DNA from: Tolypeutes matacus
Taxonomy: Eukaryota > Chordata > Mammalia > Cingulata > Chlamyphoridae
Assembly: GCA_026826555.1 (NCBI GenBank)
Contig: JAKSZT010000116.1
Location: forward strand, 1,590,613 to 1,654,612
Length of the DNA: 64,000 nucleotides
Direction of reading: 5' to 3'
A program made the position numbers and the translations under genes. Numbering within the stretch: position 1 is the first letter of the stretch; every line of letters begins with the position of its first letter. The notes under the pieces were generated by a model. The model did no database searches and had not been told where the DNA came from. It worked only from the letters and a program-made list of their open reading frames with translations. This document shows, in pieces, positions 37,331 through 47,900 of this stretch.

Positions 37331-38836
37331 TCAGGGGCACTCATTTTTCCAGTGTCCCTTTTCTTTGCAGTAAGCACACTGGTCCATTTGCAGTCCTGGT
37401 CTACCTTGCCTTGGCTTCATCTGGTTCCCAGAGAATCCACGGGAGGAAGAGGACCTAGTGCACTTTGTTGCCATTGTGCTGAGCAGGACATTTGCTGCCT
37501 TCTTGGTTTTTAGAGTATCGGCATCCTCCCTATTGTTATACACTTTCTGTTCCACCTCTATCAGTTCAGATAATAGCTTCCCTTCAAACCCCTCTAGCCT
37601 TTGCAATTTCTTTCATATATCAGGAGCAGACTGTGATACAAATGCTATATTTATAGCGCTATGATTTTCAGGTGCCTCAGGGTTTATAGGGGTGTAATTT
37701 ATATAGGCCTCAATTAGATGCTCTAAAAAGGCAGAGGGTAACTCATTAGGGCCTTGGATGGTTTCACTCACCTTTGAAAGTTTCGTTGGCTTTCTAGCAG
37801 CAACTCAATGGGCACATAATAGAGTCTGGTGAAACCATTTGAAAGCCTCCTTAACTTGATCCTGATTATAATTCCAGCCTGGTCTGGTAAAGGGGAACAG
37901 AGTTTCTATTTGGGTAGGGTCAATAATGGGTTGGCCATCTCGATCCATGATGGTGTTTACAGCCTCCCTCCAGATATGATCTTTCTCCTCCAAAGTTAAT
38001 AGGACCTGCAGCAGTTGCTGGCAGTCATCCCAGGTGGGATTATGGGTGAAAAAGATCGTTTCTAGGAGAGAAATTAAGCCATAGGGTTTTTCCGAGAATG
38101 GAGGATTTTGATTTTTCTAGTTATTCAGATCTGTAGATGAAAAGGGGGCATCTACCATGAATGGGAGACCTTCCTCACTCAGGCCTGGACCTGATTGTTG
38201 GAGGGACAGTAAGGGGTCAGAGTCAGGCAAGTTGTGGGGATCTGCCAAAGCCTGATACTGGGTGCCCCTTCATATAAGGGGGAGCTGGTTAGAGAGGTAT
38301 CAGCAGGTGCGGAGAGTGTGGGATATAGGCTGTCTGTAGATGATTGGTTTAGAGAGAGAGGAGGAAGAGTGGATGGAGAGGGAGCAGATGGAGGGGGACA
38401 AGAGGTAGATTGGGGGGTGGGTCAGTAAGGGGCTGGTCCATCAGGAGCATCTTGCAGGACTGAAGGACTGCGGTTCTTAATGGGAGCTTTCAACGGAAGT
38501 TGGGGCTCTGCCTGGGCGCCTTTGTCCTGCAAGACAAATTTTTAGTTTCTTGGGAGTGTCTGTACAAAGATCTATGCACACATCAATCTAAGGAATCTGG
38601 TCGGGGTGACCAGGTTGGCCATAGATGACCCTACCGACATTGTAGATTTTTGGGAGATCTGTCGCTCCTTCAGATGGCCAGCCCACACAAAAGGTGGGCC
38701 TCTCCAATTTGCAGAGGGTTCAGAGGGTCCCCGGGTTGACTTTGGCTCCATATCCAGCCACTGCCTCCTTGAATTCCTGAAAGTTCTTTAGAAAACAGGC
38801 AAGGGGTGTGGTATAACAAGGGGAGGATTGACCCAT
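37331..38836 (-). pseudogene. Provirus gag, broken
   Basis: Gag builds the virion core. It starts MGQSS at 38,836-38,834, a myristoylation-type start shared with gammaretroviruses. Matrix features continue to FCVGWPSEG (about 38,675) across a stop at about 38,718. A Pro/Gly-rich p12-like segment covers about 38,450-38,180. Capsid is recognisable by FPFTRPGWNYNQ (about 37,890) and the QGPNE...FLEHLIEAY segment that resembles the major homology region (about 37,760-37,700). Nucleocapsid has one knuckle, CAYCKEKGHWKNEC (37,337-37,378), Cys-x2-Cys-x4-His-x4-Cys. A single knuckle fits gammaretroviruses. Stops and shifts break the frame at several points. Confidence 0.88.
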
Positions 38837-39028
38837 AGAAACAATCAAAAGGAGCACAGAACAGGAACTTAGCAGAAATTTTACAGACAGACAGCTGACT
38901 GCACACACAGACACATGAACCTTCAGCATATTCTGAGGTCCCAGGTGATGTCTCACCCTGTGGCCAGGCTGTGGGAGTGGAGGTGCATCTGGCAGCCCAA
39001 CGGCCTCCCCTAGATCCAGACTTACCAA
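38837..39028 (-). other. In-frame hydrophobic leader upstream of gag
   Basis: Sixty-four codons directly upstream of MGQ are open and in the same frame. An in-frame ATG at 38,929 would give a 31-residue leader whose last two dozen residues are hydrophobic (…VSCLSVKFLLSSCSVLLLIVS). Some gammaretroviruses make glyco-Gag from an in-frame upstream start, with a membrane anchor at this place. No recognisable similarity to a named leader was established; the role is inference. Confidence 0.45.
39020..39025 (-). promoter_or_regulatory. Putative major 5' splice donor of the provirus
   Basis: The minus strand reads TTTTG/GTAAGT, a near-consensus donor in the leader between the primer site and gag. 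It would serve the env mRNA. No transcript evidence. Confidence 0.45.
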
Positions 39029-39083
39029 AACAGAACAGAACTGGTGGTTTCTTAGGTCAAATTAATAAACTCCCGTGGAGTTT

Positions 39084-39160
39084 CCAGCCACACTGAAGAC
39101 CTACTGGGGCTGAGGAACGTTCCTCAGAGGCCTTCCCCCTGAAGGCCTCAGTGTGGCTGG
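39084..39160 (-). ncRNA. Structured leader element (probable packaging/dimerisation signal)
   Basis: An outer inverted repeat, CCAGCCACACTGA (39,084-39,096) with TCAGTGTGGCTGG (39,148-39,160), encloses two further inverted repeats. One is the perfect 18-bp palindrome CTGAGGAACGTTCCTCAG (39,110-39,127). The other is AGGCCTTC (39,128-39,135) with GAAGGCCT (39,141-39,148) and a 5-base loop. The position between primer site and gag is that of the retroviral psi and dimer initiation site. Stems are perfect despite old age. Confidence 0.6.
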
Positions 39161-39169
39161 CTCTGGTCT

Positions 39170-39187
39170 ATCTCATTGGGGCATCCA
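39170..39187 (-). other. Provirus primer binding site, tRNA-Thr-like
   Basis: Three bases after the 5' LTR the minus strand reads TGGATGCCCCAATGAGAT. Compared from memory with the 3' ends of mammalian tRNAs, tRNA-Thr fits best (about 14 of 18). The TGG start is required for a CCA-ended primer. Confidence 0.55.
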
Positions 39188-39190
39188 GAA

Positions 39191-39631
39191 TGAAGTGGAA
39201 CATTTGACATAAATAGAAACTCCCAGGAAAAAAATTTAATGGAACCTTTATTACCAGCTGGGACATGCACTTTAGTAAGAGTCGTGCCTAAAATCTGGAG
39301 GCAGCAGCCTTTATAGACTTTCTTCCCCATGCACCAAACAGTCCCATGTGTGCCAAGAGACAGGATTGGTAGATTTAAACATATACATTTCTATATAGGT
39401 TTCTGAGCAAAGCAAGCAAGCAGGGTTACAGAAGCAGATATTTGCTGTTAACATCTCAGCAGGGGTGGGGAAGAGATTGACCTTTTCCCAGCATGAGTGG
39501 CACCATTCCTCCATTAGTCCTGCATTCCCCTATTAGGCCCAGATCAGTGTCCAGGTTTTTAATGACCACAAATATTTTATAAGCTTAGGGTTCCTGCTGG
39601 GGAGAATTGGTTTGGTTTTGTATCCTTTTCA
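39191..39631 (-). mobile_element. Provirus 5' LTR
   Basis: On the minus strand it starts TGAAAAGGATAC and ends CCACTTCA. TATA-like CTATAAAG is at 39,309-39,316 and AATAAA at 39,247-39,252. It pairs with the 3' LTR at 31,413-31,850. The following four bases, 39,632-39,635, repeat the target site ACTG. Confidence 0.93.
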
Positions 39632-40139
39632 ACTGCTACTGAGAATGGTCCAAAGAAGAACTCAATTCAATGTGCTTTCTCCCCAAAATCTTAACTCAAA
39701 AATCAGGTGTGTAACTCAGACCGGTGTTCCACAATTCCCATCACCTGAGCCAGAGCACACAGATTTGGCATGGACTGTGGGGGTGCAGGAAGCAGGCTGT
39801 AAAACTGAAAGCCCCTATTTTCTTCAAAAAAGAACTGATTACATTTACAACAGAATGGAGAAATTCAACCCTTAGGGAGCTCTAAAGTGCAGTGGGGATT
39901 GTAGAGTCCTGGGATTTAATTCAATTCAATCCTTCATGAAAAATTGAAATAAATACTTTTACAAATCAGTAAAAACTAATAAAGTTTGTTAGCAGCAACT
40001 CAATTTAAAAGAAATGTAAAAGAATATTCTTCAGACAGAAAGAAAATAATATCAGAAGATTCAAGATTCAGGATGGAGTGAAGAACAATATCTGGTAAAT
40101 TAATATATATGAGTGACGATTTAATGGATGAAGTAATAA

Positions 40140-40800
40140 TGATATCCATGGCCTAGGACATCAATAAAGTGTTCAAAGGCACCATAAAATAATATATAGA
40201 ATAAGATGTGGAAATGGATATGTAGCAGTTTGATATCATTATGAATTCCAATAATAGATATTGGATTAGGCTTGTAAAGTGGTCTGTTAATATGGGCATG
40301 CTAAAGTTATAATAAGGGAGTTGACTGGGCCAGAGTCAGTAGAGCGTTGAGCCCTGTCCCATGATGGGTGGGTTCTCAGACATAAAAAGACATGGCAAAG
40401 GACAGAGTTGGAGTAGTTTTTGAGGTTGGAGTTCTGATGAGCAACAACAGAAGGCCCTGGGGTAAAGAGAAATGCGAGTCACCTGACAGTTCACAGCTGG
40501 CCTTGTGGCGAGAGGCAAAACTTAGAGAGCCTCATATTCTACAGCTGACCTTGTGAAGTCAACAGAGCAGCTGAGCCCAGAGAGAAACTCAGCCATGAGA
40601 ACAGAGGAAATGAAGAAGCCTGAACCCTGGCAAATGTTGGCAGCTGTCTTGCTCCAAGACGGAGTAACAGACTTTGGTGAATGAAGAAACTTATGCTTTC
40701 TAGCCTGGTAACTGTAAGCTTCTACCCCAAATAAATACCCTTTATAAAGACCAACAGATTTCTTGTATTTTGCATCAGAACACCTTTGGCTGACAAATAT
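40140..40800 (-). repeat. LTR-like interspersed repeat, unit 3 copy
   Basis: Reverse-orientation copy of 1,403-2,075, collinear with the unit 2 copy. No coding content. Confidence 0.5.
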
Positions 40801-41649
40801 AGCATATAAACTATTTAAAAATACCTTATTTGGCAAGTCAATAAAAAATATAAGTGCAGATTTGACAAGGCAAGCAAAAGTGTTATAATTTCCTTGGTAA
40901 ACTTTAAAGAATATTAAATAGTACATTCATCCAAATAAATAGAAGAAAAAAAATTGAAGAAAAATAGTCAGTCCAAGCAATGTGTTCAGGAATTCCTGGG
41001 TTGCCATTTTGTCCTTTGTTCTGGGGCCACATTACTCATGCATCATTGGAAGCTGCATCCATCTTTCTTATCATTCAGAAGACTGAAGGAGCCACAGTTG
41101 ACTATTGGGGTGTTGTTTTGTCCCCATCATAAATCAAGTGCTGTATCACTGCCCCATATCTAAGTTATGAAGTCACCAAACTAGATGTGATGCTCATTTG
41201 AAGCAAGAAGAGCCATGAATGATAAAATTTTAAAAGGGAGATATTGTTGCACTTTCAAAATTGGATGCTTAGATGATTGATATTGGATCTTTCCTGTTGT
41301 CTAATGAATGCATTCAATGATATAAATTTCCCTCTAGGCACTGCTTTTGCTGCACCCCACAAACTATGAAGAAGCAAAGGACATTAGATAAGCAGAAAGA
41401 ACCACATAACAAAACACTTGTGAGTGAACATATATCCACTTCCACAACAGTACAGTCTTAATATGAAGGCAGAGAATGTAAGAAAGTTGGAAAATATGTT
41501 CTCTGATGGCAAGCATTGTTTTCTCAAAATAACACTTTTATGAATGTAACTTCACTTTGAAGGAATTTGCATCATGCTTACCTAAGCATAAGGGAATCTA
41601 TGTAAGGAAAAAACAATGAAGACAATGAGTTTGCCAGTTTGCCCCACAT

Positions 41650-42725
41650 GTAGTCCTCCCCTTTAAGTGTAATGAGTGTGAAGTTTTCTTGGAAATCAAA
41701 CTCATGAGATACCTGAGAATTAATCTTTCATGGAAACAATTTGGGATTTCATGAATTTGGGAAAGCTAGATTCCCATAAAAGAAACACTCATTTGTAAAA
41801 CCCTGTGTATGTAAGGAATATTGGAAATCCTTCAGAAAGGCATAAAATCTCATTTAGCATGAAATATTCATATATTGGTTAGTATTGTAATGAACATGGG
41901 AATGTTTCTGTCAGAAACAAAACCTCATGGAATATGAGAAAATTCAAAATAGAAAGAAAACATATGAGTTTTCTGAATGTAGTCTGCTCTTTACAGTCAT
42001 TTTTTACTCCTCATTTTATAAGTCATACAGGAGAACAATCACAGAAATGTCATACATTTGAGAAAGTTTTCAACCTGGCAGAAACCCTCATTATTCATCA
42101 GAAAATTCTTCCTGAAGAGAAATCATATATATGTGGGAAAGATTTAATTCAAATGTCAATTTTCATATGCAAGATGTTTCCTACAGCAAAGAAACCCTAT
42201 ACATGTAAGGCATGTGAAAAAGACTTTAGGTACAAATCATATATCACAGAACATGTAAAAACTCATAGTGGACAGAAACTGAATGAATGTAAAGAATGCA
42301 GAAAAGCCTTCAGCCAACAGAAATATTTCCTTAAACATCAGAGAGCATTCATTCTGGAGAAAAATGCAATGTATGCAATAAATGTGGATAAGCCTTCAAC
42401 CAGGAGGAAAACCTCATTAACCATCTGAGAATACATAGTGAAGGGAAAGCCCAGAAATGTGATGGACGTGGGAAAGCTTTCATTCAGAAATCAAGCCTCA
42501 TTACACACCAGAGAAGACAAAATGTAGAGAAACCCTTTATATGTAAAGATTGTAAGAAATCCTTCAGTAGCAAATCAAATCTCACTGACCATGAGAAAAT
42601 TCATAGTGGAGGGAAACCCTATATATGTATGTAATGTGGCATAGCCTTCAGCAAGAGGCAGTATCTCATTAAATATTACAACATTCATACTGGAGAGAAA
42701 CCCTGTGAAGGTAATGAATGTGAAA
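41650..42725 (+). pseudogene. C2H2 zinc-finger exon, decayed (unit 3)
   Basis: Finger positions match those of unit 2 one for one. A 164-codon open stretch (41,934-42,428) contains one complete finger, YTCKACEKDFRYKSYITEH...TH (about 42,200-42,262). The next finger, CKECRKAFSQQKYFLKH, has lost its last His. A frameshift near 42,362 puts the later fingers in another frame, where FICKDCKKSFSSKSNLTDHEKIH (42,538-42,606) also keeps all four ligands. HSGQK and HSGGK linkers are visible. Stops precede and follow. An intact gene would encode a nuclear DNA-binding protein; here the exon is dead. Different fingers are intact here than in unit 2, which suggests independent decay after duplication. Confidence 0.85.
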
Positions 42726-43037
42726 CTCTAATGAATCTACCTCCAGTCATGCAATTTGTTGCCAATCTTTTAAGGAAGCGGCTGTGACTGTGCGATTCAG
42801 GATGTCTTTCTCCTCTAGGAAAAGTGCACTTGCAGTTTGTTCTGAGATCTTCACCTCCCACACATTCTTCCACATTCATGTGTGTTCAATTTGTTACCAC
42901 TGATTCATGCATCAGAACTCGAGATTGCTCTTAGTTTCTGTAAAGACAGGCTTTCCAATTATTTCAAATTATCCAGGTTGTTTTCACTGGTTCTTCAATC
43001 CATTATATTCTGGGTAAGCATTTTAAAAATTACCATT
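42726..43037 (+). other. 3' flank of the unit 3 finger exon, no gene
   Basis: This matches 28,441-28,760 of unit 2. It contains only the antisense open frame described for unit 2 and A/T-rich sequence leading to the L1-d target site. Confidence 0.6.
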
Positions 43038-43038
43038 T

Positions 43039-43048
43039 AAAAAATAAT
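43039..43048. repeat. Target-site duplication of L1-d, left copy
   Basis: AAAAAATAAT occurs before the L1-d 5' end and again at 51,891-51,900 after its A-rich tail. The empty site is preserved at 28,763-28,772 between units 2 and 3. The right copy merges with the poly(A), so the exact length is uncertain. Confidence 0.7.
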
Positions 43049-43922
43049 TAATTTAGTTTAATAGTGAAAAGCTGCTTCAGGACCTGCATATAGAACCCTG
43101 TGGGGAAATTCATTGATAAACACAAGTAGGCAGGAAGGATCCACGTGGACCCTAGGGAAATCATTGACCCCCCTTAGCTCTGTTTGACTGCTTGCCTGTG
43201 TGGATCTTTGGTTTCTCTCTGTTACTTTCTGGTCTATTGCTATTATTTCCTCTTTCGTCCCCCTTCATTTTTCCTTCTATTTTTTTTTTTAATAGGTGCT
43301 GTCAGCTTGTCGCTTCTTTGCTGGGCTTCTTATTCAGTAATTTCCCACTCGCTGTATATATTGATTCTGTATTACAAACTATTGCTTATCCTTCCTATTC
43401 TTTCTGCCTTCTGTTTTCTGTTGTGGCTCTTAGAGACAACATTTTTTCATAGGCCCACAACTTAAGGGTGTCAATTCCTATTCCATCTATTTTTTTATTA
43501 GTATTACCATTTTCCTTTCAGACATTTCTTTACTATTTCTCTCCCTCCTCATAATTCTAGCCTTCTAAATCACTATATATATATATTCCTCCATTTGTTT
43601 TCCCAGTCCATTGTAGGAACTCCATATTTTTTCCTAGTACTCTACACTGCCTACACAAGTTAAATATACATCTCATTAAGTCTCATTTTGCCCCTCTTCT
43701 AATTTTTATCAATATTTCTATTATCCTTCTGCCTTCCTTACATCTTTTTATTCCTCTGGCCCTAACCTATTGCCTTCAAGGGAACATAGAAAGAAGCAAG
43801 GAAATAAAATAAGAAGAAAAACTGCCAAAGAGAAAACTTAACTCACACGCAGAACCAACAGCTAAATAAAATTCTAGAGCATAGAGAAAAGCTAATCAAC
43901 TGAACAAACCCATCAAGTTAAT
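43049..43922 (+). promoter_or_regulatory. L1-d 5' UTR
   Basis: The region upstream of ORF1 has no coding capacity on the sense strand that is shared between copies. It aligns with 60,230-59,350 of L1-e. By position it contains the internal promoter of the element; individual sites cannot be named from sequence alone. Confidence 0.7.
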
Positions 43923-44903
43923 ATGATGACCAGAGGGCAACAGAAAAATACAAATGACTCTGAGAAAGTGGAAAACATGGACCAGTCCAGTGCACAAAAT
44001 AAAAACGAGGAAGCAATGCAGTACATTGAACAACTAATCAAAGCTATCCAAACAAAAATCATGGACCAACTTAAAGAACTGAATTAAGAGATTAAGGCTA
44101 TAAAGAAGACACTGGGAGAACATACTGAAGAAATAGCTAACACACCTATAAAGGTAATGGATATGATGGCGAACAAAGGCCCAAGTCAAGAAATGAAAAG
44201 GACGCTGGACTCACATGGCAGCAGATTTGAACAGGCAGAGGAAAGAATTAGTGATACAGAAGACAATACAGCTGAAATCAAAGTGATTGTAGAAAAGACA
44301 GACAAAAAGATGGAAAAAATCCAGCATGGTCTCAGGGAATTAACCGATAATGCAAGACGCACAAACATATGCATTATAGGCATCCCAGAAGGAGAAGAGA
44401 AGGGAAAGGGAACAGAAGAAGTGTTGAAGGAAGTTATGGCTGAAAGCTTCCCAACTCTATTGAGAGAGATGGATGTGCAGATCCAGGAAGCACAGCGCAC
44501 CCCAAATAGTATAAATCCCAACAGGCCAACTACAAGACATATACTTGTCAAATTGTCCAATGCTCAAGACAAAGAGAAAATACTCAAGGCAGCAAGAGAA
44601 AAGACAACCATCACATACACGGGAAGCAGAATAAGATTAAGTGCTGATTTCTCAGCTGAAACCATGGAGGCAAGAAGACAGTGGTATGACATAGTCAAAA
44701 CACTAAAAGAAAAAAACTTCCACCCACGAATTCTCTATCCAGCAAAATTGGCATTCAAAAATGATGGAGAGTTCAAAATATTCACAGATAAACTGCAATT
44801 AAGAGAGTATGTCAAGAAGAAACCAGCACTTCAAGAAATATTAAAGGAATCTCTACAAGTTGAAAGGAAAAAACAAAGGAAAGAGAGATGGAGGAGAGTT
44901 TAA
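43923..44903 (+). pseudogene. L1-d ORF1 with one nonsense codon
   Basis: A single uninterrupted frame of 327 codons except for TAA at 44,085-44,087, where L1-c has GAA. After it, 248 codons are open from 44,157. It encodes the coiled coil with SRFEQAEERISD, the RRM start NICIIGIPEGEEKG and the C-terminal domain LLREMDVQIQEAQR with ADFSAETMEARRQWYD. The end differs from L1-c (KKQRKERWRRV). Start ATG chosen from the conserved MMTRGQQ. The product would be the L1 RNA-binding trimer. Confidence 0.88.
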
Positions 44904-44967
44904 AAACAACTGAAAAGTCAAAAAGAGAAACAAAACAACATATGACATACATTAACCCAAAGAAAAA

Positions 44968-47900
44968 ATGGCTGAAGTAAGAAATTCGTTACGAGTAATA
45001 ACACTGAATTTAATGGATTAAATTCACCAATCAAAAGACACAAATTGTCAGAATGGATAAGAAAATATGATCCATCTATATGCTGTCTACAAGAAACCTA
45101 CCTTCGACCCAGGGATTTAAGGAGGCTGAAAGTGAATGGCTCGAAAATCATTTTATAAGCTAACAATAGCCAAAAAGGGGCAGGAGTAGCTATTCTAATA
45201 TCAGACAAAATAGACTTTCAATGCAAAATTATTGTAAGAGACAAAGATGGACACTAAATATTAGTAAAAGGAATAATCTCTCAAGAAGAGAGAACAATCA
45301 TCAACATTTATGCACCTAATCGAGGTGCTTGAAAATATGTGTGACAAACTCTGGAAAAACTAAGAGGAGAAATAAATTCCTCTACAATTACAGCAGGGGA
45401 CTTCAACACACCACTATCATCATTAGACAGAACATCGGGACAGAGAATCAATAAAGAAACTAAGGCACTCAACAATACATTAGAAGATTTGGACTTAATA
45501 GACATATACAGAACACTACACCCAAATACAGTGGGATTTACATTCTTCTCGAGTGCACATGGAACATACTCGAAAATAGACCTGATACTAGGCCACAAAA
45601 CAACACTCAATGAATTCAGAAAGATAGAGATTATACAAAGTAATATCTCTGACCACAACGGGATGAAGTTGGAAATAAATAAGGGCCAGAGAAACAGGTT
45701 AGACACAAGGATATGGAAGTTAAACAACACACTCTTAGACAAACAGTGGATCAAAGAGGAAATTTCAATAGAAATCAGTAACTACCTTGAAACTAATGAA
45801 AACAACAACACAACATATCAAAACCTATGGGATGCAACGAAAGCAGTCCTGAGAGGGAAGTTCATAGCCATAAATTCATATATTAAAAAAGAAGAAAGAG
45901 CTAAAATTGAAGACCTAACTGCACACTTGGAGGAATTGGAAAAACAAAAACAAACTAAACCTAAAGGAAGTAGAAAACAGGAAATAACAAAGATTAGAGC
46001 AGAACTAAATGAAATAGAGAATAAGAAAGCACTGGAAACAATAAACAAAACCAAATGCTGGTTCTTCGAGAATATGAACAAAATTGACAAACCCTTAGCC
46101 AGACTAACAAAGAAAAAGAGAGAACAGATGCAAATACATAAAATAAGGAATGAGCAAGGTGATATCACTACTGACAACACAGAAATAAAGAGTATCATAA
46201 GAGGATACTTTGAAAAATTATATGCCAACAAGAATGACAATTTAGAGGAAATGGACAAGTTTCTAGAAACCCACAAACAGCCAACATTGATGAAAGAAGA
46301 AATAGATGAACTCAACAGTCCAATTACAAGTAAAGAGATAGACTCAGTCATTAAAAACCTCCCAACTAAGAAGAGTCCAGAACCAGATGGCCTCACAGCT
46401 GAATTCTACCAAACATTCCGGAAAAAGCTAACACCAATTCTACTTAAGCTCTTCCAAAAAATAGAAGTAGAAGGAATATTACCTAACTCATTCTATGATG
46501 CCAACATTACCCTAATACNNNNNNNNNNNNNNNNNNNNNNNNNNNNNNNNNNNNNNNNNNNNNNNNNNNNNNNNNNNNNNNNNNNNNNNNNNNNNNNNNN
46601 NNNNNNNNNNNNNNNNNNGTTTCTAGAAACCCACAAACAGCCAACATTGATGAAAGAAGAAATAAATGAACTCAACAGTCCAATTACAAGTAAAGAGATA
46701 GACTCAGTCATTAAAAGCCTCCCAACTAAGAAGAGTCCAGAACCAGATGGCCTCACAGCTGAATTCTACCAAACATTCTGGAAAAAGCTAACACCAATTC
46801 TACTTAAGCTCTTCCAAAAAATAGAAGTAGAAGGAATATTACCTAACTCATTCTACGATGCCAACATTACCCTAATACGAAAACCAAATAAAGATACCAC
46901 AAGAAAGGAAAATTACAGACCAATTTCTCTAATGAACCTAGTTGCTAAAATCCTTAACAAAATACTTGCTAATCGCATTCAACAACATATCAAAAGGATT
47001 ATACACCATGACCAAGTGGGTTTCATCCCAGGTATGCAAGGATGGTTCAATATAAGAAAATCAATCAATGTAATACACCTCATAAACAAATTGAAAGAAA
47101 AAAATTACATGATCATCTCTATAGATGCAGAAAAACCATTCGACAAAATAAAGCACTCTTTCCTCATATAAACACTAGAAACGATAGGAATAGATGGAAA
47201 CATTCTGAAAATGATATAGGGTATATATGAAAAACCCAAAGCTAACATCATTTTCAACGGTGAAATCCTAAAAGCCTTCCCTCTGATATCGGGAACAAGA
47301 CAAGGAGGCCCACTATCACCACTCCTATTTAACATTGTCTTAGAAGTACTTGCACGAGCACTGAGACAAGAAAAGGACATAAAAGGCATCAAGATTAGAA
47401 TAGAAGAAGTAAAAATTTCATTCTTTGTAGATGACATGATCCTATACATAGAAAGCCCTGAGAAATCGACAACAAGGCTTCTAGAACTTATAAAGGAGTT
47501 CAGTAATGCTGCAGGCTATAAGATTAACGCTACAAAATCAGTAGCATTTCTGTACACCAATAACCAGCAAACTGAGGAGGAAATCAAGAAAAAAATACCA
47601 TTTACTATAGTAAATAAAAGAATCAAATACCTAGGAATAAATTTAACTAAAGATGGAAAGGACTTATATAAAGAAAACTACACAACACTGTTAAAGAAAA
47701 TCAAAGAAGACTTAAATAAATGGAAAAATATTCCCTGTTCATGGATGGGAAGACTAAATATCATCAAGATGTCTATCCTACCCAAACTAATCTACAGATT
47801 TAATGCAATCCCAATAAAAGTAAATACTATATTCTTTAAGGAACTGGAAAAACTAACCACAAAATATATTTGGAGAGGCAAGAGGCCACGAATTGCCAAA

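Larger units (their letters stand above)
31413..39631 (-). mobile_element. Full-length class I (gammaretrovirus-like) endogenous provirus
   Basis: On the minus strand the order is LTR, primer binding site, leader, gag, pro, pol, env, polypurine tract, LTR, about 8.2 kb in all. It is bounded by the 4-bp duplication ACTG. The MGQ gag start, single Cys-His knuckle, YVDD box, GPY-type integrase tail and CWLC plus immunosuppressive-type motif in env all mark a gammaretrovirus relative. Every gene has stops or frameshifts. The two LTRs differ at about 60-65 of 440 positions counted by eye, so it is an old insertion. It is younger than the unit duplication, because units 2 and 4 lack it. Confidence 0.93.
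39632..43048 (+). repeat. Duplicated zinc-finger block, unit 3 (right part)
   Basis: Continuation of unit 3 after the provirus. It matches unit 2 from about 25,390 to 28,770 with few indels: intron-like sequence, reverse LTR-like repeat at 40,140-40,800, old L1 scrap at about 41,290-41,375, then the finger exon. From 39,636 to 41,649 there is no gene. It ends in the A/T-rich target site of L1-d. Confidence 0.85.

Noticed and set aside
43184..43465. Hydrophobic 90-codon frame in the L1-d 5' UTR, with a related one in L1-e (59,700-60,101)
   Set aside because: The pyrimidine-rich sense strand yields Leu, Ser and Phe codons in any frame; this is better explained by composition than by a membrane protein.
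45489..47171. A 560-codon open frame through the N gap
   Set aside because: It is L1-d ORF2 extended by the duplicated 260 bp and 100 N; the extra 120 codons are an assembly artefact, and the frame is only part of a broken ORF2.
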